DNA of 64,000 nucleotides, taken from the NCBI RefSeq assembly GCF_965204125.1, contig NZ_OZ241968.1, positions 2,914,001 through 2,978,000 of the forward strand, written 5' to 3'. The stretch's first letter is position 1. Every line of letters starts with the position of its first letter. Positions 1 through 8,761 of the stretch are shown here, one piece after another. Source of the stretch: Poriferisodalis sp965204125. GTDB taxonomy: Bacteria > Actinomycetota > Acidimicrobiia > Acidimicrobiales > Poriferisodalaceae. The notes beneath the pieces are model-generated. The model did no database searches, was not told the origin of the DNA, and saw only the letters and a list, made by a program, of their open reading frames with translations. The position numbers and the translations under genes were made by a program.

Positions 1-2
1 AA

Positions 3-431
3 GCGGCCGCTTCGGCGGACAGTGACGCTATGTCGCTCATCGTGCCCCAGTTGTTCTCGCTGCCTGAGACTCGTGAGGCGTACTTGCGCGTTGTCGGCGA
101 GCCCGATTGGCGTGATCGTTTGAATTCCGACGTGCCCGATCGCGAATTGCTTGCCCAAGCGGCTGCCGGGGCCAGCGAGTTCAGGGAGGGCGAGGCACTC
201 GACCGAGTGGCGATGGCACTGCATCGACACGTCCAGGAGACGATTCAGCTCATCCGCAACGGCGCCGAGATTCCGGGCGCCGAATCCGACTCTCAGCAGT
301 CGGAGACCGAGCGACTGCGTCTGCGCCACGGCTGGCTTGTCTGGCTCCGCGAACGCGAAACCGAATTGCTGAATCCCGATTTGCGGGTCGGAGCGGCGGA
401 GGCAGTGGCGGAATGGCTGCGCGCCAGTTGA
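3..431 (+). CDS. C-terminal fragment of an incoming protein, possibly DNA primase DnaG
   Basis: The frame is open to the left edge with no stop between base 3 and the first ATG at base 30, so this is probably the 3' end of a longer gene. The visible 142 residues are soluble, helical and acidic, ending in WLRAS. A run near residues 10-25 (QLFSLPETREAY) followed by helices rich in Leu, Arg and Glu resembles the DnaB-interacting tail of actinobacterial DnaG, but there is no catalytic motif in view. The DnaG assignment is a guess from general character only. Two tRNA genes on the other strand follow. Confidence 0.4.
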   Translation, partial: AAASADSDAMSLIVPQLFSLPETREAYLRVVGEPDWRDRLNSDVPDRELLAQAAAGASEFREGEALDRVAMALHRHVQETIQLIRNGAEIPGAESDSQQSETERLRLRHGWLVWLRERETELLNPDLRVGAAEAVAEWLRAS

Positions 432-457
432 GGGCGCCAACCGGCTGGCCGAGAGTG

Positions 458-530
458 CTCCGGGGGTGGGGCTCGAACCCACGACAAACGGATTAACAGT
501 CCGCTGCTCTGCCAACTGAGCTACCCCGGA
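458..530 (-). tRNA. tRNA-Asn (GTT)
   Basis: A 73-nt cloverleaf on the minus strand. The acceptor stem TCCGGGG pairs with CCCCGGA and G is the discriminator. The D arm reads GCTC...GAGC, the anticodon stem GCGGA/TCCGT encloses CTGTTAA (anticodon GTT), and the T arm GTGGG-TTCGAGC-CCCAC is intact. No CCA is encoded, so CCA must be added enzymatically. Confidence 0.95.
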
Positions 531-583
531 CCGAACGAGTCGCGCAGCGCCTCGAACGTGCGGAGCAACGATACTGAGTTGTT

Positions 584-652
584 GTGCGCCGCTGACGGCG
601 CGTTCGTCGTGCGCCGCTGACGGCACGGTCGCCGCGCGCCGCCGACAGTGAG
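584..652. repeat. 25-bp tandem repeat, about 2.7 copies, between two tRNA genes
   Basis: Units start at 584, 609 and 634. The first 16 bases of units 1 and 2 are identical (GTGCGCCGCTGACGGC); unit 3 is degenerate and runs into the next tRNA. It could be a slippage product or part of a processing/termination region for the tRNA transcripts. Confidence 0.7.
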
Positions 653-725
653 TGGGCCGGGTGGGGATCGAACCCACGACCCAGCGATTATGAGTCGCCT
701 GCTCTGACCACTGAGCTACCGGCCC
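653..725 (-). tRNA. tRNA with CAT anticodon (probably Ile2, otherwise elongator Met)
   Basis: A 73-nt cloverleaf on the minus strand. Acceptor GGGCCGG pairs with CCGGCCC and A is the discriminator. The anticodon arm GGCGA-CTCATAA-TCGCT gives anticodon CAT. The arm and its flanks (AGCAGGCGACTCATAATCGC) match what I remember of E. coli tRNA-Ile2, whose C34 is modified to lysidine, which favours Ile2. Elongator tRNA-Met cannot be excluded by eye. No encoded CCA. Confidence 0.9.
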
Positions 726-777
726 GGTCGCACCGTACCGGCCCAGCGAGTGAGTCGGTCGCGAGCCAAACGAGGCC

Positions 778-804
778 CTGAACCGAGAACAGGACCCGGT
801 TCAG
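778..804. promoter_or_regulatory. Inverted repeat upstream of the peptide ABC operon
   Basis: Eight-base arms CTGAACCG (778-785) and CGGTTCAG (797-804) are perfect complements around an 11-base loop. It lies about 70 bp before the first start codon, after the tRNA, in the leader or promoter region. It could be an operator or an RNA hairpin. There is no T-run, so it is unlikely to be a simple terminator. Confidence 0.4.
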
Positions 805-874
805 AGCCCCACAGCAGGGCTAGTAGGTTTCGCGCAAAGCGCCGCGGTGGCGCCATTGGGGAGGAGCATCCACG

Positions 875-2923
875 ATGCACACAGGTCACTCGCGGCGCCA
901 CGCCGATCAACTCATGAGCGGGCGCCGCCGAGGGTCCCGGCGCTCGTTCGGCATTCGGCTGGGCGTGGTGCTTGCCGCCTTCGCCCTGATCGCGGTCGCC
1001 TGCGGCGGCACAGATGACGGCGACGGCGACGGCGACGGTGCGGCGCCGGCGGAGCCGGACACCACCGAGGCTGCCGTGGAAGCACCCTCCACCACACTGT
1101 CTGAGCAGGAAGAAGAGGTAGTCGAGGCCCGCGAGGCTGGCGAAGCCACGGGCGAGGACGTCCGTGAGACCGAGACCGGCCCGGTCCACGGGGGCAAGCT
1201 TGTGTACGGCATCGAGGCCGACTCGGCCAACCCGTTCGTCCACTACGCCACGTCGTGTGCCATCAGCTGCCGCATGATCTTCCGTGCCATCACCGACTCG
1301 CTGTACATCACCGATGCCGACGGCGAGATCGTGCCTCTGCTGGTGGAGTCGGAGGAGCACAGCGACGACTACATGACTTGGACGGTGACGATCCGCGACG
1401 GCATCAAGTTCCACGACGGCACCCCGCTGACCGGCGAGGCCGTGGCCTACAACATCAACCTCTGCCGCCTCAGTCAGCTCACCGGCCCGGCGTTCTTGGG
1501 CATCGACAGCGTTACCGGCGAAGGCCAGACGGTGACGGTCACGGCCAGCCCCGGCCAGCCTCTGGCGACCGGCGTCGGCCCGGCAGGCCGTGCCGAAGTC
1601 TGCGGCCAGATGTTCAGCCCGGCATGGATGGAAACGCTGCCCAACAACCCGCTGTATGTTTCGCCGGCATCGCCGCTGCCTGAGGCCGCTCGCGAGGCTG
1701 CCCTCGCGGCCGCCACCGGCGACCCCTCGGCGCCGGTCGGGCTGGGTGCCTTCAAGTTCGTCAGCTACACGCCGGGCAACGGCAACAGCTTCATCGCCGA
1801 GCGCAACCCCGACTACTGGCGTGGTGAGAACGGCATCACGGGCGAGAACCTGCCGTACCTGGACGAGATCGAGTTCGTGGTGGCCGTGGACATCCAGGGC
1901 CGTTCGAACGGTCTGAAAGCCGGCCAGTTCGACATCATCCACACGGCGAACGCCGATGAGATCGCCAAGTACGAGGGCGACGAGGACTTCGTGCTGCTGC
2001 AGGCCAACGACTTTGGCGAGACCAGCCACAACCTCATCAACGTCGCGTCGGGTGTGAACCCGGTGCTCACCTTCGTGAGGGGGGGCGACCCAACTGATGC
2101 GTCCCAACTCATCCAGATGGACCCGCTGGGCATCAATTCGACCAACCCGTTGGTGCATCTGAGCTGCCGCAAGGCGATGGCCCACGCGTTCGACGGCGAG
2201 CGCTTCGCCAACGAACGCCACCAAGGCTTGGTGCAGGTCGCGAACGGCCCGTTCCCGCCGGGCAGCGTGGGCCACCTGGAGGACTCCGGCTTCCCGACCT
2301 ACGACGTCGAGGCTGCACAGGCAGAGTTCGAGCAGTGCAAGGCCGACAGCGGCCAGAACCCGGTGACGTTCTCGTTCAACACCACCAACGACGCGTTCAA
2401 CGTGGAATCGAACGAGCTCATCGTGTCGATGTGGGACGATGCCTTCGGCGACGAGCTGGCAGTGACGATCGCGCCGATCGAGCAGGGCCAGTACATCGGC
2501 CTTGCACTGGCCGGAGTGTTCCAGATGCAGGGCTGGCGCAACCACGGCGGCGTGGATCCGGCTGAGCAGTGGTACTGGTGGAGCTCGGCAACGGCGAGTC
2601 CGGTGAACCCCGGCGTACCTGAGCTGGCGCTGAACTTCGGGCGCTTCCAGGATCCCGAGATCGACGCTGCCTACCAGGTCATCCGTCACAATCCGGACCC
2701 AGAGGCCCGGCGTGAAGCGGCAGAGGCGGTCAATCGGGCGTTCGGCAAGAACGTATGGAATCTGTGGACCTACTGGACCCTGTGGGGGGTCATCGCCAAC
2801 CCGCGGGTGCAGAACATCACCGATCTGCCGATCCCCGACAACGCTGAGGGCGCCTTCCCGGTGATCTCCGGCAAGCATCACCTGGCGCAGATCTGGTGCA
2901 CCGACGGGAACTGCCAGGGCTGA
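875..2923 (+). CDS. Peptide-type ABC transporter substrate-binding lipoprotein, copy 1 (SBP family 5)
   Basis: Binds the substrate outside the membrane and hands it to the permeases encoded downstream. The 682-residue protein has a basic N-terminus, a hydrophobic stretch and a lipobox ending AVAC with Cys43, then an acidic Gly/Asp/Glu linker. The body is a family 5 (DppA/OppA-like) binding protein, with the usual FHDGTPLTGEAVAYNIN segment early and ERNPDYWRG in the middle. A GGGGAGGAG ribosome binding site precedes the ATG. The next gene is a close paralogue, and permeases and ATPases follow in the same direction. The substrate is not predictable; peptides, nickel and sugars all occur in this family. 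Confidence 0.93.
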   Translation: MHTGHSRRHADQLMSGRRRGSRRSFGIRLGVVLAAFALIAVACGGTDDGDGDGDGAAPAEPDTTEAAVEAPSTTLSEQEEEVVEAREAGEATGEDVRETETGPVHGGKLVYGIEADSANPFVHYATSCAISCRMIFRAITDSLYITDADGEIVPLLVESEEHSDDYMTWTVTIRDGIKFHDGTPLTGEAVAYNINLCRLSQLTGPAFLGIDSVTGEGQTVTVTASPGQPLATGVGPAGRAEVCGQMFSPAWMETLPNNPLYVSPASPLPEAAREAALAAATGDPSAPVGLGAFKFVSYTPGNGNSFIAERNPDYWRGENGITGENLPYLDEIEFVVAVDIQGRSNGLKAGQFDIIHTANADEIAKYEGDEDFVLLQANDFGETSHNLINVASGVNPVLTFVRGGDPTDASQLIQMDPLGINSTNPLVHLSCRKAMAHAFDGERFANERHQGLVQVANGPFPPGSVGHLEDSGFPTYDVEAAQAEFEQCKADSGQNPVTFSFNTTNDAFNVESNELIVSMWDDAFGDELAVTIAPIEQGQYIGLALAGVFQMQGWRNHGGVDPAEQWYWWSSATASPVNPGVPELALNFGRFQDPEIDAAYQVIRHNPDPEARREAAEAVNRAFGKNVWNLWTYWTLWGVIANPRVQNITDLPIPDNAEGAFPVISGKHHLAQIWCTDGNCQG

Positions 2924-2954
2924 GCACCTACCAGAACGAAGGAGGAGGCGGCAG

Positions 2955-4910
2955 TTGGCGCGAGCGCGTTCGCTGGCAGCAGCGGCAGCGTTCGCGCTGA
3001 TTGCCGTCGCCTGTTCCGCCGGAGACGGCGGCGGGGACTCTGGCATCCCATCCGACCCGGACGAGGGCTCGGCAGGCGACGCAGCCGGTGAGGTCGCGAC
3101 GACGCTGGGGGAGTCGCAGGCGGAGGTTGTTGAGGCACGCGAGGCCGGAGAGGCCACGGGAGAAGACACTCGCGACGTCTCATCCGGCCCGGTGCATGGC
3201 GGCCGGCTGGTGTACGGCATCGAGGCCGACACGGCGAACCCGTTCGCGCCCTACGCGGCGCTGTGCGCGATTAGCTGCCGCATGATCATGCGTGCGGTCA
3301 CCGAGTCGATGTATGTCACCGACGCCAACGGCGACATCGTGCCGTATCTGGTGGAATCTGAGACGCCAAGCGACGACTTCCTGACATGGACGCTCCGGAT
3401 CCGCGACGGCATCACGTTCCACGACGGCACGCCGCTGACCGGCGAGGCCGTGGCGTACAACATCAACCTGTGCCGCTTCAGCCAGCAGACCGGGCCCGGC
3501 TACCTAGGCATCGAGAACGTCTGGGGCGAAGGCCAGTACGTGTACTACGAGACGTCCATCCCCTTCGCGACCGGGCCGGGTCCCGCATCGAGGGCGCAGG
3601 GCTGCGGCTTCATGTTCTCGCCGGCATGGCTCGAGACGTTGCCGAACAACCCGATGTACACGTCGCCGTTCTCGCCGTTGTCGGCCGAGGAGCGGACTGC
3701 AGGCCTCGCCAGCGCCACCGGCGATCCGTCGGCACCGGTGGGGCTGGGGGCGTTCAAGTTTGTGGAGTACACGCCGGGCAACGGCAACAGCTTCATCGCC
3801 GAGCGCAACCCCGACTACTGGCGCGGCCCCAACGGCATCACCGGTGAGAGCCTGCCGTACCTGGACGAGATCGAGTTTGTGGTGGCCGTGGACATCGTGG
3901 GCCGCTCCAACGGCCTGAGAGCGGGCCAATTCGACATCATCCACACGTCGAATGCGGACGAGATCGCCAAGTACGAAGGCGACCCCGACTTCGTGCTGCT
4001 GCAGGCCAATGACTTCGGCGAGACCAACTTCAGCCTCATGAACGTGGCATCCGGCGTGAACCCGGTGCTCGCCGAGCTGCGGGGTCTTGACGAGCCGATC
4101 CAGATGGACCCGCACGGGCTCAATGCGGCCAACCCGCTGGTGCACCTGAGCTGCCGTAAGGCACTGGCGCACGCATTCGACAGCGAGCGATTCGTCAGCG
4201 AACGGTTCCAGGGCTTGGTGCGGGCGGCCAATGGGCCGTTCCCGCCCGGCAGCATGGGCTACCTGGACGACTCGGGCTACCCGTCCTTCGACCTCGATGC
4301 CGCGCGGGCCGAGTTCGCCCAGTGCAAGGCCGACAGCGGCCAGAACCCGGTGACGTTCGGGTTCAACTCCACCAACGACCCGTTCAACGTCGAGTCGAAT
4401 GAGCTCATCGTGTCGATGTGGAGGGCAGCCTTCGGCGACGAGATCGCGGCAACGATCCAGCCCATCGAGCAGGGCCAGTACTTCGGCCTGGCGCTGGCCG
4501 GGCTGTACGAGATGATGGGGCTGCGCGCCCACGGCGGGGTGGACCCCATCGAGCAGTGGCTCTGGTGGAATTCGTCGACTGCGCTCCCGATCGACCCGAC
4601 CGTGCCTGAGCTGGCCTCCAACCTCGGGCGCTTCCAGGACCCTGCCATCGATGCCGCGTACGACGTCATCCGCCACAATCCCGACCCCGAAGCTCGCCGT
4701 GAGGCCGCAGAAGAGGTGAATCGGGCCTTCGGGCGCAACGTCTGGAACCTGTGGACGCATTGGACGCTGTGGGGTGTCATCGCCAACCCCCGGGTGCAGA
4801 ACCTCACCGACCTGCCGATCCCGGGCAGCGACGTCGGCGCGTTCGCCGTGAACGCCGGGGCACACCATGTCGCCCAGATCTGGTGCGATGACGGCGATTG
4901 TCAGGGCTGA
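2955..4910 (+). CDS. Peptide-type ABC transporter substrate-binding lipoprotein, copy 2
   Basis: A 651-residue paralogue of the preceding gene, so similar along its whole length that most of the two can be aligned by eye. It starts at TTG, chosen because AAGGAGGAGG lies just upstream and the signal peptide begins immediately. The lipobox again ends AVAC (Cys20). It shares the linker motif EAREAGEATGED, the C-rich segment CAISCRMI and the C-terminal QIWC ending. It sits 31 bp after copy 1, so the pair is a tandem duplication in one operon. Substitutions scattered through the body suggest a different or broadened ligand range. Confidence 0.93.
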   Translation: MARARSLAAAAAFALIAVACSAGDGGGDSGIPSDPDEGSAGDAAGEVATTLGESQAEVVEAREAGEATGEDTRDVSSGPVHGGRLVYGIEADTANPFAPYAALCAISCRMIMRAVTESMYVTDANGDIVPYLVESETPSDDFLTWTLRIRDGITFHDGTPLTGEAVAYNINLCRFSQQTGPGYLGIENVWGEGQYVYYETSIPFATGPGPASRAQGCGFMFSPAWLETLPNNPMYTSPFSPLSAEERTAGLASATGDPSAPVGLGAFKFVEYTPGNGNSFIAERNPDYWRGPNGITGESLPYLDEIEFVVAVDIVGRSNGLRAGQFDIIHTSNADEIAKYEGDPDFVLLQANDFGETNFSLMNVASGVNPVLAELRGLDEPIQMDPHGLNAANPLVHLSCRKALAHAFDSERFVSERFQGLVRAANGPFPPGSMGYLDDSGYPSFDLDAARAEFAQCKADSGQNPVTFGFNSTNDPFNVESNELIVSMWRAAFGDEIAATIQPIEQGQYFGLALAGLYEMMGLRAHGGVDPIEQWLWWNSSTALPIDPTVPELASNLGRFQDPAIDAAYDVIRHNPDPEARREAAEEVNRAFGRNVWNLWTHWTLWGVIANPRVQNLTDLPIPGSDVGAFAVNAGAHHVAQIWCDDGDCQG

Positions 4911-4997
4911 GGCGATGCGTTGGTGCAAGAGGCTGAGCCGCATGGCGAAGCCGTGGCCCGAGCGGCCCGTGAGCGGAGCGAACATGAGCGGGCAACA

Positions 4998-6170
4998 ATG
5001 GGCGAACCAGCTGGGGGGGGCACGACGGGCATGAAGCAGGCAGTCCGCGATCAGCTCGGCCGCATCGTCGCGGTGGCGCTGCTGGCCACGATCGCGTGGG
5101 CGTGGTTGTGGCGGCCCCCGTTCAGCTGGACCTTCGGCGTGCTCGTCGTCATCGGCACCGTCGGGGCCGGCATCGCGGACGGCCGTTACGCATTGCGTCG
5201 CATCGCCGGCGTGATCCCGGTGCTGGTGGGGGTGTCGTTCGTAGTGTTCGCGCTGATGGCGAGCCTGCCCGGCGACCCCGCCATCAACATCCTGGGCCCT
5301 GCGGCCACTGCCGACCAGATTGCGATCGTCCGCACCGAGCTCGGCCTCGACGAGCCGTTCTTCAACCGCTACGGCAACTGGCTGGGCGGCGTGCTCACGG
5401 GTGACCTCGGAACGTCGATCGTTCTGCGCGAGGACGTCGCCGACGGCATCTCGCGCTCGATGACCCCGACGCTGCAGATCATGGCCTACTCGGTCGTGAT
5501 CGCCTTGGGCTTCGCCATCCCGCTGGGCATCTGGGCCGGCTACCGGCAGGGAACCAAGACCGACGGCACGATCAACAACGTGATGCTGGGATTCCTGGCC
5601 ACGCCGAACTTCGTGCTCGCCGTGATGCTCGTGCTCTTCTTGTCCATCGGTGGGCTCAGCGTGGCAGGCAACGAGATCGGATTCCGCGTGCTGCCGGCCG
5701 CGCGCTATGTGCCGCTCGGCGAGGACGTCGTGCTGCATTTCAAGCACATGCTGCTGCCGTCGCTGGCGTTGGCGATGGGCCAAGCGGCCGTGTTCATGCG
5801 CTTGTTGCGGTCGGACATGATCGCCACGCTGCGCCTGCCGTTCATCGATCTGGCTCGCAGCAAGGGGCTGCCGACGCGACGGATCCTGTGGCGCCACGCG
5901 CTGCGACCGTCGAGCTTCACGCTGCTGACCGTGGTGGGGCTGACTGTCGGTCTGCTCATCGGCGGCGCGCTGATCGTCGAGTTCATCTTCACGATCCCAG
6001 GCGTGGGGGCGTACATCTTCCTGGGCGTCACCCAACGCGATTTCATCGCTGTGCAAGGCGGTGTGCTGGTGATCTCGACGCTCTACATCGTGGTGCTCAC
6101 CATGTCTGATTTCCTGTACCTGGCCTTGGATCCGAGGCTGCGCGGCCGGGAGGTGGGCGCTCGTGCGTAA
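4998..6170 (+). CDS. Peptide-type ABC transporter permease (DppB/OppB-like) with extra N-terminal membrane segments
   Basis: Inner-membrane channel subunit of the importer. The core contains the LPGDPA motif after the first canonical helix and the EAA-type loop near LARSKGLPTRRILWRHALRP. Before the usual family start (RYALRRIAGVIPVLVG) there are about 55 further residues holding two hydrophobic segments. The start is uncertain: ATG 4998 gives 390 residues, ATG 5032 gives a shorter form still including both segments, and a TTG at 4920 is also open. A run of eight G (5013-5020) lies between the two ATGs. The 3' end overlaps the next gene by 8 bp. Confidence 0.9.
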   Translation: MGEPAGGGTTGMKQAVRDQLGRIVAVALLATIAWAWLWRPPFSWTFGVLVVIGTVGAGIADGRYALRRIAGVIPVLVGVSFVVFALMASLPGDPAINILGPAATADQIAIVRTELGLDEPFFNRYGNWLGGVLTGDLGTSIVLREDVADGISRSMTPTLQIMAYSVVIALGFAIPLGIWAGYRQGTKTDGTINNVMLGFLATPNFVLAVMLVLFLSIGGLSVAGNEIGFRVLPAARYVPLGEDVVLHFKHMLLPSLALAMGQAAVFMRLLRSDMIATLRLPFIDLARSKGLPTRRILWRHALRPSSFTLLTVVGLTVGLLIGGALIVEFIFTIPGVGAYIFLGVTQRDFIAVQGGVLVISTLYIVVLTMSDFLYLALDPRLRGREVGARA

Positions 6171-6993
6171 GCGGCTGGGGTTCGTCTTCTGGGTGGCGGT
6201 GGCATACCTCGTCGTGCTCGCCCTTGCGGCCGTGTTCGCCGACGTGCTGCCCATCAAGGATCCTGCCGAGACCTTCCCGGGCACCTCGAAACAGGGGCCC
6301 AGCCTGACGCACTGGTTCGGCAACGACGGGGTCGGCAGGGATGTCTTCAGCCGCGTCATCTACGGGGCGCAGGTGAGCCTCGTGATCTCGACCGTCGGCA
6401 CCGTGCTGGCGCTGGTGATCGGCGGCCTGCTCGGCATGGTCTCGGGGTACTTCAGCAGCCGGGTCGATCGCTGGCTCACGGCCACGCTGAATGCATCGCT
6501 GGTGATCCCGCCGCTGATCCTCTTCTTGGCGTTGGTGCTGTTCCTGGACGGCGAAGCGAAGCGGCGCATCTTCATCCTGGTGTTCACCTTCGTGCTGCTG
6601 TCGATCGCGCCGATAGCGCGAGTGGTGCGTGCCGCCACCTTGAGCTGGGCCGGGCAGGATTTCGTGCTCGCGGCCCGCACTCTCGGGGCCCGAGACGGCA
6701 GGGTGCTGTTCCGTGAGATCTTGCCGAATGTGGCGCCCTCATTCGTCAGCTACTCGCTGATCATCATGGCGGGCCTGATCGTGGTGGAGGGCTCGGTGGC
6801 GTTCCTGGGCCTGAGCGTCCCGCCGCCGACGCCCACCTGGGGGGACATGATCAACAAGGGGCGCACAAACCTCGATGTGGCCGCGCACATCAGCCTGATG
6901 CCCGCAATCGTCATGTTTGTGACGGTGCTGGCGCTCAACTTCGTGGGCGACAAGCTGCAGCAGTACTTCGAGCCGAGGGAATCGGTCTTGTGA
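6163..6993 (+). CDS. Peptide-type ABC transporter permease (DppC/OppC-like)
   Basis: Second channel subunit, 276 residues. It starts at a GTG overlapping the end of the previous permease, which implies translational coupling. It has the family layout: one N-terminal helix, a periplasmic stretch with HWFGNDGVGRDVFSRVIYGA, then a five-helix BPD_transp_1 domain with the cytoplasmic coupling loop AARTLGARDGRVLFREILPN. Length is normal. It should pair with the upstream permease and with the two ATPases that follow. Confidence 0.93.
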   Translation: MRKRLGFVFWVAVAYLVVLALAAVFADVLPIKDPAETFPGTSKQGPSLTHWFGNDGVGRDVFSRVIYGAQVSLVISTVGTVLALVIGGLLGMVSGYFSSRVDRWLTATLNASLVIPPLILFLALVLFLDGEAKRRIFILVFTFVLLSIAPIARVVRAATLSWAGQDFVLAARTLGARDGRVLFREILPNVAPSFVSYSLIIMAGLIVVEGSVAFLGLSVPPPTPTWGDMINKGRTNLDVAAHISLMPAIVMFVTVLALNFVGDKLQQYFEPRESVL

Positions 6994-7048
6994 GGGCCTC
7001 GCTGCCAAGGCAGGGCTGCGAGGGCCCGGTTGTGAGAGCTGGTCTCTG

Positions 7049-8761
7049 ATGGCAGGCAGCGGAAACGCCCATCTGCGCCCGGATGCGCTCCTGAGCGCGC
7101 GGGATCTGGTGGTCGAGTTCCCGGCGGCCGGCGGCCGGACGGTGTACGCGGTCTCGGGTGTGTCGCTCGACTTGGCCGAGGGCGAGACCCTCGGGCTGGT
7201 CGGCGAGTCGGGCTGCGGCAAGAGCACGACTGGGCGGGCGATCCTGCAGCTGCCACGGCCCACCTCGGGCACCGTGCAGCTCGCCGGCCAAGAGCTGACC
7301 GAACTCGACGAGGACGCCATACGCGAGGTGCGGCCGCGGCTGCAGATGATCTACCAAGATCCGATCTCGTCGCTGAACCCACGGCGCCGCGTGCGCGACA
7401 TCGTGGCCGAGCCGCTGTTCATCGCCTTGGAGAACGTGTCGAGGCGGACCGCCATGGCGGTGTGGCAGGACCGCATCGGCGAGCTGCTGCAAAACCTGCT
7501 GCGGCGGGCTGCAGTCCCGCTGCGCATCGTGGGCCGGCTGGCCTCGGTGGCGTTCGTGCTGTGGATCCTCTCCGAGACCGTCGAGGAGCGCGCCGCCGAA
7601 CCGTGGCTGGGCTGGACGCAGGTGCCTGCAGCGATCATCGGCTTCCCGACGCTCGCGTTGTTGCTGCTGGCCGGCGCGATTGCCCTGTTGCTCGGCCTGA
7701 CCTGGGTGCTGCTCGCAGTGATGCTGCCCTTTGGCTTGATGTCGCGCCAGTTCGGTGAGGTGTCCAGTGCTGTCGGGCTCGCGGGTGTGGTCGTCACCAC
7801 GGGCGCGAGCGCCTTCATGCTGTGGCGCACCTGGTCGAGTTTCGGGGGCTGGGCGAAATGGCTGAACTCCGGCGGGCTGATCCTGCTCACCGCCGTACTG
7901 GCCGTATGGCTCGTGCTGTCGGTTGCGAAGCCCGAGCGGGCGGGTGCCAGTGGGGTCGCGACGACGCTGAGCGCCATGGTGGTTCTTCAGGTCTTCTACG
8001 TCGCCGGTCTCGACGGAGGCATCAAGCTGGCCGTGCTGGTGGCCTCGGCGGTCGTCGACGCCCTCCTGTTCCGGTGGGTGCTGCGGTGTTACCGGGTGAA
8101 CCGCGACGCCGAGCGCGAGCAGGCTGAGCCGCGCGTCCGCGAGGTGCTCGAATACGTCGGCATCAACCCCGACGACGCCATGGACCGCCGGCCGTGGGAG
8201 TTCTCCGGCGGTCAGGCGCAGCGGCTCTCGATCGCCCGTGCGCTGGTGAGCGTGCCGCAGGTGATCATCTGCGATGAGCCGGTGTCGTCGCTGGACGTCT
8301 CGGTGCAGGCGCAGATTCTCAACCTGCTCGAAGACCTCAAGAACCTCATGGGCCTGACGCTGGTGTTCATCGCGCACGACCTGGCGGTGGTCAAGAACGT
8401 GAGCGACCGGGTGGCGGTCATGTACTTGGGCAAGCTCTGCGAGGTCAGCGAGCCCGATGCCATGTTCGATGAGCCCGCCCATCCGTACACGGAGTTACTG
8501 CTGGCGGCGATTCCGCAGCCTGATCCGGAGGCTGAGCTGGGGTCGGGGCGCATCGGCGGCGAGCTGCCCTCGCCGATGGATCCTCCGTCGGGCTGCCGGT
8601 TCCGTACCCGCTGCCCGCATGCGGCGCAGCGTTGCATCGACGAAGAGCCCGAGATGCGAGAGATCGCCCCCGGGCGGTATGTGGCCTGCCACACGCCGCT
8701 CGTCGGCGAAACGGCGCCGGTGCGCGTCGAGATGGCGTCAGCCTCGCGGGGGGAGTCGTGA
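7049..8761 (+). CDS. Peptide-type ABC transporter ATPase with a large membrane-spanning insertion inside the nucleotide-binding domain
   Basis: A single nucleotide-binding domain of the OppF/DppF type. It has Walker A GESGCGKST (52-60), Q-loop YQDP (Q103), signature FSGGQ (385-389), Walker B VIICDEP (405-411), H-loop H443, and the C-terminal Cys-rich oligopeptide ATPase tail (CRFRTRCPHA, 516-525). The family normally has a few tens of residues between Q-loop and signature. Here roughly residues 127-355 are extra, with 6-7 hydrophobic segments (about 161-178, 192-230, 241-258, 272-292, 303-320, 325-346). The 570-codon frame is uninterrupted and both flanks match the family, so this is an in-frame domain insertion and not a second gene. 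All catalytic motifs are retained. Confidence 0.9.
   Translation: MAGSGNAHLRPDALLSARDLVVEFPAAGGRTVYAVSGVSLDLAEGETLGLVGESGCGKSTTGRAILQLPRPTSGTVQLAGQELTELDEDAIREVRPRLQMIYQDPISSLNPRRRVRDIVAEPLFIALENVSRRTAMAVWQDRIGELLQNLLRRAAVPLRIVGRLASVAFVLWILSETVEERAAEPWLGWTQVPAAIIGFPTLALLLLAGAIALLLGLTWVLLAVMLPFGLMSRQFGEVSSAVGLAGVVVTTGASAFMLWRTWSSFGGWAKWLNSGGLILLTAVLAVWLVLSVAKPERAGASGVATTLSAMVVLQVFYVAGLDGGIKLAVLVASAVVDALLFRWVLRCYRVNRDAEREQAEPRVREVLEYVGINPDDAMDRRPWEFSGGQAQRLSIARALVSVPQVIICDEPVSSLDVSVQAQILNLLEDLKNLMGLTLVFIAHDLAVVKNVSDRVAVMYLGKLCEVSEPDAMFDEPAHPYTELLLAAIPQPDPEAELGSGRIGGELPSPMDPPSGCRFRTRCPHAAQRCIDEEPEMREIAPGRYVACHTPLVGETAPVRVEMASASRGES

Noticed and set aside
3504..6359. 951-codon open frame on the minus strand, and similar long antisense frames (716-3232, 6935-8482, 17339-18778 in another frame)
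   Set aside because: Their products are Arg/His/Gln-rich without domains and they lie opposite well-supported genes. Such frames are expected in GC-rich DNA.
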